Origin: Candidatus Magasanikbacteria bacterium GW2011_GWC2_37_14
Lineage (GTDB): Bacteria > Patescibacteriota > Patescibacteriia > Magasanikbacterales > UBA922
Direction: 5' to 3'
DNA: 60,438 bases
Assembly (NCBI GenBank): GCA_000990355.1
Contig: LBSX01000006.1
Coordinates: 1 to 60,438, forward strand
Shown one piece after another: positions 48,893 to 58,033 of the stretch. Position 1 is the first letter of the stretch. Every line of letters starts with the position of its first letter. Below the pieces are notes generated by a model. It was not told the DNA's origin, made no database searches, and was given only the letters and a program-made list of their open reading frames with translations. Made by a program: the position numbers and the translations under genes.

Positions 48893-51079
48893 ATGTCTTA
48901 TAACTTCAAAGGTGGGGAATATTTAAACTTACAAGGCCAAACATTAGCAAGTTTACCAGGAATTGATCTAGAAAAATTAACCGAAATTGCCCGCATTATG
49001 CGTGGTTTTATTTTTACCACTGTAGAAGCGGCACGTTCTGGCCACCCAGGCGGTCCTAGTGCCAAAGTAGAACAATTTTTGGGAATGGTACTGGGTGGGG
49101 CAATGGCTTTTGACGCACTGGATCCAAAAAATACTGGTCGTGATCGGGTGATTTGGAGTGCTGGACATTGTTCGCCAGGTCTTTATGCTGGTTTGGCAGT
49201 AATTTATGAAGCTTTAAGAAAAGCTGGAATAAATTTTGATGGCAAAAAATTACAAGCAGTTTTGCCCGAAGATTTAGCTAGATTTCGTCACCCAGATGGT
49301 CCCCAAGGACACATTGAAAATCATAACCCTTTAACAGATTTTGGTACTGGCCCTTCGGGTCATGGTTTATCGGTAGCTGGAGGCATGGCAGCAGTACACA
49401 AATCTTGTGGTTTAAAAACCAAGTTTTGGGTGTTTATGGGCGATGCCGAAAGTGAAGAAGGTATGAGTTACGAAGCTCGTAATTTAATAAATGTAATTGG
49501 CTTGGATAACGTAATTGTTAGTTTGGATTATAATCATTATGGAATTGATGGCGATATCAACGAAGTAATTTCTTCGCCATATATTAATCATTGGTTGGGT
49601 ATGGGTTGGAATGTAATTGAAATTGATGGTCATAATCTTTTAGAATGTATTTATGCTTATAAAAAAGCTGCCGAAGGTTTTGCCAATGGCAGTCCGACAG
49701 TAGTTATTGCCCATACGATAAAAGGAAAATATTATGGTGCCAAAGAAAATACTGCTGATTCACATGGTAGCCCAGCGAAGTTTGATGAGTATGTGGCAAT
49801 CATGAAGAATTTAGGTTTTGAAGTGCCTGGTGTAGAAAAAGAAATTTTAAAAGATATTGCCGTAGTCCAAAATGCTTTAACTCCAGAATTAGGTAGTTAT
49901 ATTGCCGAGAGATTAGTAGTTACCAAAAATAATTTAAAAAGTGAGGAAGAAAATATAGGAATCATGAAAACAACTTTGGCTGGTCGAGAATTGGTTAATC
50001 CTACTTCTATAAAATGTCCAGTCGAATTACCAGCAGAATTTGTTTATGAGCCTGGCACCAAAGTAGCCACCCGCAAAGCCACCCAAGCTTGGTTTGAATG
50101 GTTAATGAAACAAACTGCTTTTTTCTATGCGGGTACTGGGGATTTAAGTAAATCAATTTTAACCGACAAGGCCGAAAAAGTATTTGGAATAATGTCGCGT
50201 ACTAATCCACTTGGTCGTGGCGTGCGTTTTGGGATTGCCGAACAAAATATGGCCATGTGGTCGGCCGGTTTAACCGTGGATCGTTTGCCTGGTGGTTTTG
50301 CGCCAGTTTCTATTTTTTCTTCTTATGCGGTGTTTACATCCATGATGACCAATTGTGTGCGTTTAACTTTAATCAATAATCATTTAGATCCAACGCACAA
50401 AGGTTTCTTTATAATGTTGGCCGCGCATGATGGCCCAGAAACTGGTGAAGATGGCCCAACGCACCAAGGAATGTATTGGATGAGTATTTTTACTGCCTAC
50501 CCAGGAATAAAAGTTTACAAACCACTAGACGCCAATGAAACCATTGCCATGTTGTTTTATGCTTTAGAAAAAGGCGAACCAATTGTTTTGTCGGTTTCTC
50601 GTCCTGATACTTTGGTCTTAGACAGAAGTGTAGGTTCGTCAAAGCCAGCTGACGCTAATAATGGTGCTTATGTTTTTTATGAAACTAAAGAATCAAAAGA
50701 AAATAGTAAAAAAATAGTTTTGGCTGTGAGTGGCAGTATTCCAATGGCAAATACCATGAAAATTGTCCCAGATTTGGAAGCACAAGGTTTAAGTGTAAAA
50801 GTTTTGGCAGTTACTTCGCCACAATTATTTGAAGAATTGCGAAAAAATAATCCGGCCAAAGCCCAGGAAATATTTGCCGATGAAGAACGCGCCATTACTA
50901 TTCCTATCCATAATGGTTGGAAAGGATTTTTGTATCCTTTTATTTTGCCAGCTGATTATCAGGAACGAGGAATTAGTATTGACACTTACTTAAAGTCTGG
51001 CACTAGTGATGAAGTATATGCTTTGGCGGGAATGATGAGTGAAGATATAAAAAATAAAATTTTAAATATTATTAAATAA
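48893..51079 (+). CDS. tkt: Transketolase, full length
   Basis: 728 residues, with both N- and C-terminal subunits in one chain. N-terminal part: ARSGHPGGPSAKVEQFLGMV and the thiamine diphosphate/metal motif VFMGDAESEEGMSYEARNLI. Pyrimidine part: VRFGIAEQNMAMWSAGLTVD (with the catalytic Glu) and AAHDGPETGEDGPTHQGMYW. C-terminal domain about 600-728. It shuttles two-carbon units in the non-oxidative pentose phosphate pathway. It is longer than the usual 620-670 residues. Backbone composition. Confidence 0.93.
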   Translation: MSYNFKGGEYLNLQGQTLASLPGIDLEKLTEIARIMRGFIFTTVEAARSGHPGGPSAKVEQFLGMVLGGAMAFDALDPKNTGRDRVIWSAGHCSPGLYAGLAVIYEALRKAGINFDGKKLQAVLPEDLARFRHPDGPQGHIENHNPLTDFGTGPSGHGLSVAGGMAAVHKSCGLKTKFWVFMGDAESEEGMSYEARNLINVIGLDNVIVSLDYNHYGIDGDINEVISSPYINHWLGMGWNVIEIDGHNLLECIYAYKKAAEGFANGSPTVVIAHTIKGKYYGAKENTADSHGSPAKFDEYVAIMKNLGFEVPGVEKEILKDIAVVQNALTPELGSYIAERLVVTKNNLKSEEENIGIMKTTLAGRELVNPTSIKCPVELPAEFVYEPGTKVATRKATQAWFEWLMKQTAFFYAGTGDLSKSILTDKAEKVFGIMSRTNPLGRGVRFGIAEQNMAMWSAGLTVDRLPGGFAPVSIFSSYAVFTSMMTNCVRLTLINNHLDPTHKGFFIMLAAHDGPETGEDGPTHQGMYWMSIFTAYPGIKVYKPLDANETIAMLFYALEKGEPIVLSVSRPDTLVLDRSVGSSKPADANNGAYVFYETKESKENSKKIVLAVSGSIPMANTMKIVPDLEAQGLSVKVLAVTSPQLFEELRKNNPAKAQEIFADEERAITIPIHNGWKGFLYPFILPADYQERGISIDTYLKSGTSDEVYALAGMMSEDIKNKILNIIK

Positions 51080-51095
51080 AAATAACTAAATAATT

Positions 51096-51180
51096 TGTCA
51101 TGCTGAATTTATTTCAGCATCCCGGGAGATCCTGAAACCTTTCGGCGTGAGCTCAGGTCGAATGCGAGTTCAGGATGACA
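51096..51180. repeat. Family B repeat
   Basis: TGTCATGCTGAATTTATTTC to GAGTTCAGGATGACA. It fills most of the gap between tkt and the aminotransferase gene. Confidence 0.85.
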
Positions 51181-51190
51181 ATTAACACTT

Positions 51191-52621
51191 ATGCAAATAC
51201 CCAAATTTTTATCCGACAAAGGTTTTGTCCCAAACGTTACCATTAATCCTGCTTTAAATTATCTTGGCACAGAAACTGCTTTTGGTTTTGGTGCCGAAGT
51301 AATAAAAGTAGAAAATTCTGGCAAATTTCCGCAGATTTATAAATTTCATGTTGGTGATACCGGCCCTACCACTCCCGAACCAATTATCAATGTAGCAATT
51401 GAAGCTTTAAAAAATAAACAAACCAAGTATGGTCATTTCTTGGGTTATCCACAAGTGCGACAAAATATTGCCACATATTGGAGCCAAGTGCGGGGAGTGG
51501 AAATTAAACCAGAAAATATTTTGCTAGAACCAGCTGGTAAATCAGCTATTGAATTAACTTTGCAAACTCTTATTGCCCCAGGAGACAAAATTATTGTTCA
51601 AGATCCTGGGTATCCGGTTTATGAATCGTTAGCCGAGTTTTATCATCATGGCCAAGTTTTACATTGGCAAGCACACAAAGAAACAAACCCTTCGGCTATC
51701 GCTCAGGGCAAGACATTGGAATTTCGTGTAGAAGATTTGGAAAAATTATTTAGTGAAAATCAAAATATAAAATTATTAGTTATCAACACCCCACAAAATC
51801 CCACAGGCATGATGATGCCAAAAGAAACTTTGGAACAAGTGGCAGAATTAGTTAAGCAACACAAATTTTTTGTAATTTTTGACGATATTTATGATCAAAT
51901 TGTTTTTGGCGGGCGAAAACATTTTAGTTTTCTTTCTATTCCGGGCATGTTGGATTGGACGGTAAATTTAAATGGTTATTCCAAAAATTATGCGATGACT
52001 GGTTGGCGACTTGGTTTTACGGTTGCTCCAGCGTGGTTAATAGAAATTTTTGGTCGTTTGGCGATCAACAAATGGAGTAATGTAAATAAAATGGAACAAA
52101 TTGTGGCTGGGGCAATTTATGGTGATGTTGATTTGGATGGTTATCATTACAAAAGTGTAAAAGACGAAGTGCAAAAAATTATCAATCAAGATTTTGTGGA
52201 ATATGAAAAAAAGGGTGGATTTGTTTCCGAAGCCTTAAATTTACTTAAACCCTATATTGTTTGTAATGAAGCCGAAGGCGCTTTTTATCTTTTCCCAAGT
52301 TTTCAGCGAGTGCTAGATTTAAAATATGTAAAAGAAGATTTGGGTTTAAAATCGGATGTTGATTTACGTAATTGGTTATTGAATGAAAGGGGAGTGGCGA
52401 CACTGTCGGGCTCAGACTTTGGCGAAATGGGACGAGGTTATATTCGTTTTTCTTATGCCGAAGATCGCGAACGTCATATTATTCCGGGTATGAAACATAT
52501 TTTAAAAGTAGTAATTGAATTAATTGAAAAATCTGGTGAAGTGCCTTCAATAAAAGTAGAAGAGGTGGATGGAAAAGTTGGAGAATTAGTGAAAAAATAT
52601 TTTGTGGATAACTTGTATTGA
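51191..52621 (+). CDS. PLP-dependent aminotransferase, class I/II
   Basis: 476 residues. PLP-binding motifs: YGHFLGYPQVRQNIATYWSQ, LLVINTPQNPTGMMMPKETL, FFVIFDDIYDQIVFGGRKHF and the Schiff-base Lys in NLNGYSKNYAMTGWRLGFTV. The C-terminal Arg for the substrate carboxylate is probably in RGYIRFSYAEDRE. The amino acid is not known. A short palindrome (51688-51708, SAIAQGK) is inserted after residue 165. The stop codon lies inside the -35 box of the toxin-antitoxin promoter. Confidence 0.92.
   Translation: MQIPKFLSDKGFVPNVTINPALNYLGTETAFGFGAEVIKVENSGKFPQIYKFHVGDTGPTTPEPIINVAIEALKNKQTKYGHFLGYPQVRQNIATYWSQVRGVEIKPENILLEPAGKSAIELTLQTLIAPGDKIIVQDPGYPVYESLAEFYHHGQVLHWQAHKETNPSAIAQGKTLEFRVEDLEKLFSENQNIKLLVINTPQNPTGMMMPKETLEQVAELVKQHKFFVIFDDIYDQIVFGGRKHFSFLSIPGMLDWTVNLNGYSKNYAMTGWRLGFTVAPAWLIEIFGRLAINKWSNVNKMEQIVAGAIYGDVDLDGYHYKSVKDEVQKIINQDFVEYEKKGGFVSEALNLLKPYIVCNEAEGAFYLFPSFQRVLDLKYVKEDLGLKSDVDLRNWLLNERGVATLSGSDFGEMGRGYIRFSYAEDRERHIIPGMKHILKVVIELIEKSGEVPSIKVEEVDGKVGELVKKYFVDNLY
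51688..51708. repeat. Short palindrome inserted in the aminotransferase gene
   Basis: CCCTTCGGCTATCGCTCAGGG, read in frame. It resembles common small inserts in other genes of this window. Confidence 0.5.
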
Positions 52622-52646
52622 CAATGTATATACAATGTGATATAAT
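52618..52646 (+). promoter_or_regulatory. Promoter/operator of the toxin-antitoxin pair
   Basis: TTGACA (52618-52623), 17-base spacer, TATAAT (52641-52646), perfect consensus. The spacer contains the palindrome TGTATATACA, a likely operator for the antitoxin. The -35 box overlaps the aminotransferase stop codon. Confidence 0.82.
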
Positions 52647-52674
52647 GAATTTGTTAATATTTAAGTTAAATAAT

Positions 52675-52959
52675 ATGTCTAATACAGTGCAATTGCGTGT
52701 GGATGCTAAGACCAAGAAAAAAGTGGCTAGTATTTTTGCTAATTTGGGTTTAGATTTAAGTACTGGTGTGAAAATTTATTTTCAGCAGGTTTTAAAATGC
52801 AAAGGTATACCTTTTCCTTTGTTAACAGACAATGGTTTTACACCAGAACAGGAAAGAAAAATTTTGCGTGAATCAGAACAGACCAGAAAATTTTATGAGT
52901 TGGGAAAACGCCATGAACATACTTCGGTTGCTAGTTTGCTAAAAGAATTAATGGCTTAA
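52675..52959 (+). CDS. RelB/DinJ-family antitoxin
   Basis: 94 residues. Ribbon-helix-helix start SNTVQLRVDAKTKKKVASIF with ANLGLDLSTGVKIYFQQVLK, then GIPFPLLTDNGFTPEQERKI, the typical RelB/DinJ pattern. It should neutralise the downstream toxin and repress the operon. I chose ATG 52675 over an upstream alternative because it begins the conserved part. It sits beside GC island 3. Confidence 0.88.
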   Translation: MSNTVQLRVDAKTKKKVASIFANLGLDLSTGVKIYFQQVLKCKGIPFPLLTDNGFTPEQERKILRESEQTRKFYELGKRHEHTSVASLLKELMA

Positions 52960-52965
52960 TTTATT

Positions 52966-53250
52966 ATGTATTATAAGCTTAGATACTCCAGCCGTTTTAA
53001 GCGTCAATATAAAAAATTATGCCGTTCCGGACAAAATAGAATAGTTACTGAATTAATTAAGATAATGAATTTTTTGGCAGACAACAAGCGGTTGCCGGAG
53101 AAAAATTTTGTCCACAAATTATCTGGTGAATTTGAGGGATTTTACGAATGTCATATTTTTCCTGATTGGTTGTTAATATATCGTGTTTATGAAGATATTT
53201 TAGTTTTAGAATTTGTTGCTACTGGCACGCATGCAGAATTGTTTGAATAA
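52966..53250 (+). CDS. YafQ/RelE-family mRNA interferase toxin
   Basis: 94 residues. YKLRYSSRFKRQYKKLCRSG, then FVHKLSGEFEGFYECHIFPD and WLLIYRVYEDILVLEFVATG with TH. This matches YafQ, in which the C-terminal His (GTHAELF) and Asp (HIFPDWLLIY) are catalytic. Ribosome-dependent mRNA cleavage is expected. It is 6 bases after the antitoxin and ends at its own terminator. Confidence 0.9.
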   Translation: MYYKLRYSSRFKRQYKKLCRSGQNRIVTELIKIMNFLADNKRLPEKNFVHKLSGEFEGFYECHIFPDWLLIYRVYEDILVLEFVATGTHAELFE

Positions 53251-53269
53251 TTAATATTCAATATCTACT

Positions 53270-53294
53270 ACCACTTGTTTGAGTGGTTTTTTGT
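53270..53294 (+). terminator. Terminator of the toxin-antitoxin operon
   Basis: ACCACT-TGTTTG-AGTGGT followed by TTTTTG. Confidence 0.8.
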
Positions 53295-53296
53295 TA

Positions 53297-53325
53297 TTGA
53301 CAAATCTCTCTCTCTCTGCTTAAAT
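53297..53325 (+). promoter_or_regulatory. Promoter of GC island 3 (OPT transporter)
   Basis: TTGACA (53297-53302), 17-base spacer containing a CT repeat, TTAAAT (53320-53325). The leader is about 185 bases. Confidence 0.75.
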
Positions 53326-53512
53326 GAAAGTAGATTTCCATGTTTAAAGACGGCCTTTTTGGTCTATCTTGGCGTGGATTAACGTTCATTTTCAACGCAA
53401 CCTTGTGGGTTGCTTCAAATTGTTCGTTTGCAACTTGCACTTGCGGACGATTGATATTTTACTATTTGCACAATTTGCATCACTATCCCGATGAGATCGG
53501 GGGGAGGGACAG
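53326..53512 (+). promoter_or_regulatory. Long leader of the OPT transporter transcript
   Basis: About 185 untranslated bases with a hairpin GCAACC-TTGTG-GGTTGC (53397-53413) and a GC-rich end CCCGATGAGATCGGGG. Its composition changes from AT-rich to GC-rich here. It could hold a regulatory RNA or be a leftover of insertion. No known riboswitch was recognised. Confidence 0.4.
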
Positions 53513-55597
53513 ATGTCAAGTCCGGGAAATGAGAGAAAAGAGTGGAGTGTAGGAGTCGTGGTACTCGGGGTGGTGTTGGCGATTTTCTTCGCCTTCTCGT
53601 CCCTTTACCTCGGTCTCCGCACGGGCAACACCATCTGCGCCAGTGTGCCTGCGGCTGTGGTCGCGGCCATCATCCTGCGGCGCGGCAGTTTGCTCCAGCA
53701 CAACATGGTCCAGACCATGGCCTCGGCCGGCGAGTCGCTGGCCGCGGGTGTTCTCTTTACCATGCCGGCGCTCGTCGTGAGCCAGGCGCTTCCGGATCTG
53801 CCTTGGTACCTGGTTTCGAGCGTTGCATTGTTCGGTGGCGTCGTAGGCATCATCTTCATGATCCGCATTAGGCGGCCGCTCATTGTGGAGCGCGACAAAG
53901 AATTGAAATATGCTGAAGGCCGTGCTACTGCGCGTATGCTCCAGATGTTCAAGAACAATCCGAGCGGCATTTGGTCACTCGTCAAGTTCTCGCTCATCGG
54001 AGTCATCGTCAAGGTCATGAACGGTATTCTGGGCATTGTTCCAGATACGGCCGTGCTCAAGGAGTTCAGCCGTACGGTCGACGGTGGTAAGGAAAAGACC
54101 GTCGTCATGTCCGTTGTCAGCGACATTTCGCTGGCCATGGTCGCTGTGGGCGTGATCATCGGTTTCAACGCCGCCATGCTGGTCCTGATCGGCGGCCTGA
54201 TGAACATGTTCACCCAGCCCCTCTACAGCTACCTGAGCCCGGACTTCAGCGCCGATACCAACCTCAAGTTGGTGGTACGGTTCCTGGGCATTGGTACCAT
54301 GGTGGTCGCGGCTTTCTACTCGCTCATCGCCATTGCCTTGGATCTCTGGAAATCGGAGAGCAAGCGACGTCGGGGGGCGGTCGGGGCTGTGGTCGTAAGC
54401 GACAACCAGGTCGACATGAAATCGTCGCACCAACTCGTCATCGCCGCCATGTGCATCTTCGGAGTCTTCGTGCTCTACCTACAGTTCTCGGGTTCGTTGG
54501 TACTGAGTCTGAGCTCCACGGTGGCTATCGTGATCGCCAGCGGATTCTTCTCGTTGGTCGCCAGTTACACTGTGGGACAGCTCGGTTCCACTTCCAACCC
54601 GGTTTCGGGCATGACCATCTCCGGCCTGCTCTTCGCCTGTTTGGTGCTCCTGCCGTTCCGGTCGCTTCTGACCGCAGACATAGCGCAGGCCAAGGTCATC
54701 TTGCTCGTGATCGCCGGAGTGGTGTGCTGTGCCGCGTGTACGGCCGGCGCTGTGTCGCAAGACCTGAAGACCGGTTTCCTGCTCAAGGCTAGTCCTAAGC
54801 GTCAGCAGTGGGCCATGATCCTTGGCACGGTCGTTTCGGCCTTGATCCTGCCCGTTCTGCTTTCGGCCTTGAATCAGGCGTACGGTTTTGGCGATCCCAC
54901 TCCCGAACATCCTCACCCCATGCCCGCACCTCAGGCCATGCTCATGTCCACCATTGTCCAGTCGTTCCTGACCTGGCTCTCTGGTGGGCAGATGCCGTAC
55001 TTGGGCATGGTGTTGATTGGCATGGTCCTGGGCCTCGTGCTCGTGGTCGGCGACATCCGGCTCAAGAAACTGCAGAAGCAGGGTCGCCAGGTCTTCCGGC
55101 TTTACCCCATGGCCACGGCCGTTGGCATCTACCTGGGCATCGCGGTAGCCATTCCCATCGCGATCGGCGGTCTGCTGGCGCTCTTCATCCAGCACAAGAT
55201 CAGCCCCAACAAGAACTTCCTGCCCAAGGTCCAGGCTGACGATGATGAGACCAGTCTGGAGGTTACCCCCAGGCGCGCCTACGAGACCATGGTGGAGACC
55301 CACTACGTCATGCCTGCCGCAGGTCTCATTGCTGGCGAAGCGCTCGTCGGCATCATCATCGCCCTGTGCCTGGTTAGTGGAGCTCGACTGCCGCTCGTGG
55401 ACCAGGCGGTCTCGGATCCTGGTCAGATCGGCGCCATGATCCAGATCTCGGCTGAGAAGTGGGCCAGCTTCATGAACATGATCTCCTGGTGTTCCTTCGT
55501 CGGGCTGTCCTTCATCGCGATCTACCTGCTCGGCTCGATCAGGAAGAGCTCCGGCGACACGTTCAAGAAGATCTACTGGGAAACCAGGAAGAAGTAA
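53513..55597 (+). CDS. GC island 3: OPT-family oligopeptide/metal-chelate transporter
   Basis: 694 residues with about 14-16 membrane helices. N-terminal signature SSLYLGLRTGNTICASVPAA, then HNMVQTMASAGESLAAGVLF, and ELKYAEGRATARMLQMF, equivalent to the L-x-Y-P-E-G motif of OPT proteins. OPT members import small peptides or metal-siderophore chelates with protons. SD GGGGGAGGGA precedes ATG. The codon usage is strongly G+C-rich, unlike the AT-rich DinJ/YafQ genes before it and the GT28-like gene after it. Recent transfer from a high-G+C donor is likely. Confidence 0.88.
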   Translation: MSSPGNERKEWSVGVVVLGVVLAIFFAFSSLYLGLRTGNTICASVPAAVVAAIILRRGSLLQHNMVQTMASAGESLAAGVLFTMPALVVSQALPDLPWYLVSSVALFGGVVGIIFMIRIRRPLIVERDKELKYAEGRATARMLQMFKNNPSGIWSLVKFSLIGVIVKVMNGILGIVPDTAVLKEFSRTVDGGKEKTVVMSVVSDISLAMVAVGVIIGFNAAMLVLIGGLMNMFTQPLYSYLSPDFSADTNLKLVVRFLGIGTMVVAAFYSLIAIALDLWKSESKRRRGAVGAVVVSDNQVDMKSSHQLVIAAMCIFGVFVLYLQFSGSLVLSLSSTVAIVIASGFFSLVASYTVGQLGSTSNPVSGMTISGLLFACLVLLPFRSLLTADIAQAKVILLVIAGVVCCAACTAGAVSQDLKTGFLLKASPKRQQWAMILGTVVSALILPVLLSALNQAYGFGDPTPEHPHPMPAPQAMLMSTIVQSFLTWLSGGQMPYLGMVLIGMVLGLVLVVGDIRLKKLQKQGRQVFRLYPMATAVGIYLGIAVAIPIAIGGLLALFIQHKISPNKNFLPKVQADDDETSLEVTPRRAYETMVETHYVMPAAGLIAGEALVGIIIALCLVSGARLPLVDQAVSDPGQIGAMIQISAEKWASFMNMISWCSFVGLSFIAIYLLGSIRKSSGDTFKKIYWETRKK

Positions 55598-55694
55598 TTC
55601 AAGGAGGGAAAAGTCGGATGTATCCGTGACGCGTGTTCACCACACGCCGATCGTCGATCATCAACAGGGGCGAGAAGTGCAAGATCTCGCCCCA

Positions 55695-55752
55695 CCCTCC
55701 ACATTTTTTATTTTCTAATAAAAGAAAGTAACAAGTGTGGAGGGTTTTTTGT
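55695..55752 (+). terminator. Long-loop terminator of island 3
   Basis: CCCTCCACA (55695-55703) / TGTGGAGGG (55736-55744) with a 32-base AT-rich loop that contains TTTTCTAATAAAAGAAA, then TTTTTTGTTTTT. The loop word resembles that in the island 2 terminator (TTTCTTTATTAAAAGAA). Confidence 0.85.
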
Positions 55753-55789
55753 TTTTCTGCTATAATATAGTTATTGTAATTTCTTCCAC

Positions 55790-57127
55790 ATGCCTGTCGA
55801 AAATAAAAAAGCTTATGTGGTAGCTGTTGATATGGGCTATGGCCATCAACGTGCTGCCTATCCCTTGGCCGATTTGGCCGAAGGCGGAATTATTAATGCC
55901 AATATTTATCCGGGTATTCCCAAAGCCGATGAAAAACGTTGGCAAGCAGGACAAGGACTATACGAAACAATATCACGTTTAAAAAATTTACCATTTGTTG
56001 GCGAACGAATTTTTAAAATGATGGATTATTTTCAACGGGTAGAAAATTTTTATCCTGCACGTGATTTAAGTAAACCAACATTACAACTTCAACAAATTTA
56101 TAAAATGATTAGGAGTGGCTGGGGGCGTGATTTAATTAATCGTTTAAACAAAAATCCTTTGCCACTAATTAGTACTTTTTTTACTCCTGCTTATTTTGCC
56201 GAAGAGCACGGCTACAAAGGCGACATTTATTTGGTAATTTGTGATGCTGATTGTTCTCGGGCCTGGGCGCCGTTACATGCCAACAAAAGTCGGATTAAAT
56301 TTTTAATACCCAATCGTCGGGTCAAAGAACGTTTGGAACTTTATGGTGTTCGGCCTAGTAATATTTTTATTACTGGTTTTCCACTCCCCAAAGAAAATAT
56401 TGGTGGTCGAGATTTAAAAATTTTACGCCAAAGCGTGGCTCATCGGGTAAGTCATTTAGACCCGGAAGGCAAATATCAAAAAAAATTCAAAAATACTTTA
56501 AGTGAATTTTTGGGTAAAGTTTTTACCAACAAAAAACATGATGGTAAAGAACCACTGACCATTACTTTTGCGGTAGGTGGTGCAGGTGCACAAAAAGATT
56601 TAGGGGTCACAATTTTAAAAAGTTTAAAGAACCATATTAAAAATGGGACCATCCGTTTAAATTTGGTTGCTGGTGTGCGTCAAGATGTTTATCGTTTTTA
56701 TCAAGAGGCAATCAAAGAATTAAATTTAGAAAATTTTTATAATAATCAAGTAAATATTATTTTTGCAGAAAATAAAATGGCTTACTTTGCCAAGTTTAAT
56801 GCAATTTTGCTAGATACCGATATTTTGTGGACCAAACCTAGTGAGTTGTCTTTTTATGCGGGCTTGGGTTTGCCAATTATTATTGCTCCACCAGTGGGTT
56901 CGCAAGAAGTATTCAACAAAGCTTGGTTAAAATCAATTGGTGCGGGTGTAGAACAACAAGATCCAAATTACACTGCCGAGTGGCTTTTTGACTGGCTAGA
57001 ATCGGGGTGGTTGGCGCAGGCAGCTATGAGCGGTTTTCTAAATGCTCCGCGAAATGGCGCTTACCATATAGAAGATATTGTTTTAAAAGGTACCCCAAGT
57101 GAAATAGAAGACATTCATTTATTATAA
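55790..57127 (+). CDS. GT28-like (MGDG synthase/MurG-type) glycosyltransferase, putative
   Basis: 445 residues. N-terminus VVAVDMGYGHQRAAYPLADL has the G-x-G-H loop of GT28/diacylglycerol galactosyltransferases. Later LINPNRRVKERLELYGVRP-like text (here LIPNRRVKERLELYGVRPSN) and TFAVGGAGAQKDLGVTILKS match the donor side. C-terminal KPSELSFYAGLGLPIIIAPP is the sugar-nucleotide site. An extended -10 (TGCTATAAT) lies about 27 bases upstream. It may make a glycolipid. Confidence 0.72.
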   Translation: MPVENKKAYVVAVDMGYGHQRAAYPLADLAEGGIINANIYPGIPKADEKRWQAGQGLYETISRLKNLPFVGERIFKMMDYFQRVENFYPARDLSKPTLQLQQIYKMIRSGWGRDLINRLNKNPLPLISTFFTPAYFAEEHGYKGDIYLVICDADCSRAWAPLHANKSRIKFLIPNRRVKERLELYGVRPSNIFITGFPLPKENIGGRDLKILRQSVAHRVSHLDPEGKYQKKFKNTLSEFLGKVFTNKKHDGKEPLTITFAVGGAGAQKDLGVTILKSLKNHIKNGTIRLNLVAGVRQDVYRFYQEAIKELNLENFYNNQVNIIFAENKMAYFAKFNAILLDTDILWTKPSELSFYAGLGLPIIIAPPVGSQEVFNKAWLKSIGAGVEQQDPNYTAEWLFDWLESGWLAQAAMSGFLNAPRNGAYHIEDIVLKGTPSEIEDIHLL

Positions 57128-57130
57128 ACT

Positions 57131-58033
57131 ATGTATTTATTTTTTTCTGCCATTGGTTATTTTTGTTTAGCCTTGGTGTCAATTTTGGATAAGTTTATTG
57201 TTAGTAACCAAAAAAGTAAGCCCGCAGTTTATGCTTTTTATACGGCAATTGTAATGTTGCCAATTTTATTTTTGCAATTTTATTTTGGTTTTCCTTTTTT
57301 AAATAATGATTGGTTTTGGGGCTTGATATCGGGAATAAGTTTTGGTTTGGCAATGTGGACTTTGTTTTTGGCAGTAGCCGAAGGAGAAGCATCACACATC
57401 GGACCATTTAGTGGAGCAATTTTAACTTTATTTACTTATTTATTAAGTAGTACTTTTTTAGGTGAAAAATTATCCAATATTCAAATTTTAGGTGTTATTA
57501 CTTTGTCAGTAGCTTGTTTGCTGCTTGCTTTTGAAAAGAGTAAACAACATAGCGGTTTTCACCGAGGATTTATTTGGGCAATAATTTCCGGATTGTTTTT
57601 TGCCGTTTCTTTGGTAAGTATCAAATATTTATATTTGCATTATCAATTTTGGCCAACGTTTATTTGGGCGCGTGGTACAACTGGTTTTTTGGGAGTTTTA
57701 ATGTTGGCATTGCCTAGTGTTAGAAAAAGTTTTAAAAAAACGAAAAATCAGGAACAAAAAACTAAACAAGAAAAGAAAATTTTTGTTATTTTGTCCAATA
57801 AAGTACTAAGTGTAGTAGCTACAGTTTTGCTTCAGTATGCCACGGCGATCGGCAGTGTAATTATCGTCAATGCCTTGGGTGGTTTACAATATGCTTTAAT
57901 GTTTTTGTTAATTTATTTGTCTACTAAATTTTTTCCTAAATTTTTTAAAGAATATTTTACCAAGCGTGAAATGGTTATGGAAATTTTGGCAATTATTTTA
58001 ATAATTATTGGTTCGGCCTTGTTTATTGTATGA
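57131..58033 (+). CDS. EamA/DMT-family membrane transporter
   Basis: 300 residues, about ten membrane helices. First-half text IGPFSGAILTLFTYLLSSTF with LGEKLS, second-half start FIWAIISGLFFAVSLVSIKY, as in EamA proteins. Loop between helices 6-7 is long and basic (KKTKNQEQKTKQEKKI). It is translationally coupled to the next gene by an ATGA overlap. The substrate is unknown; the neighbours suggest a sugar or lipid-linked role. Confidence 0.85.
   Translation: MYLFFSAIGYFCLALVSILDKFIVSNQKSKPAVYAFYTAIVMLPILFLQFYFGFPFLNNDWFWGLISGISFGLAMWTLFLAVAEGEASHIGPFSGAILTLFTYLLSSTFLGEKLSNIQILGVITLSVACLLLAFEKSKQHSGFHRGFIWAIISGLFFAVSLVSIKYLYLHYQFWPTFIWARGTTGFLGVLMLALPSVRKSFKKTKNQEQKTKQEKKIFVILSNKVLSVVATVLLQYATAIGSVIIVNALGGLQYALMFLLIYLSTKFFPKFFKEYFTKREMVMEILAIILIIIGSALFIV

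Noticed and set aside
54479-55303. Long minus-strand frames inside the OPT gene
   Set aside because: They have composition without hydrophobic pattern or SD, and mirror the third codon positions of the OPT gene.
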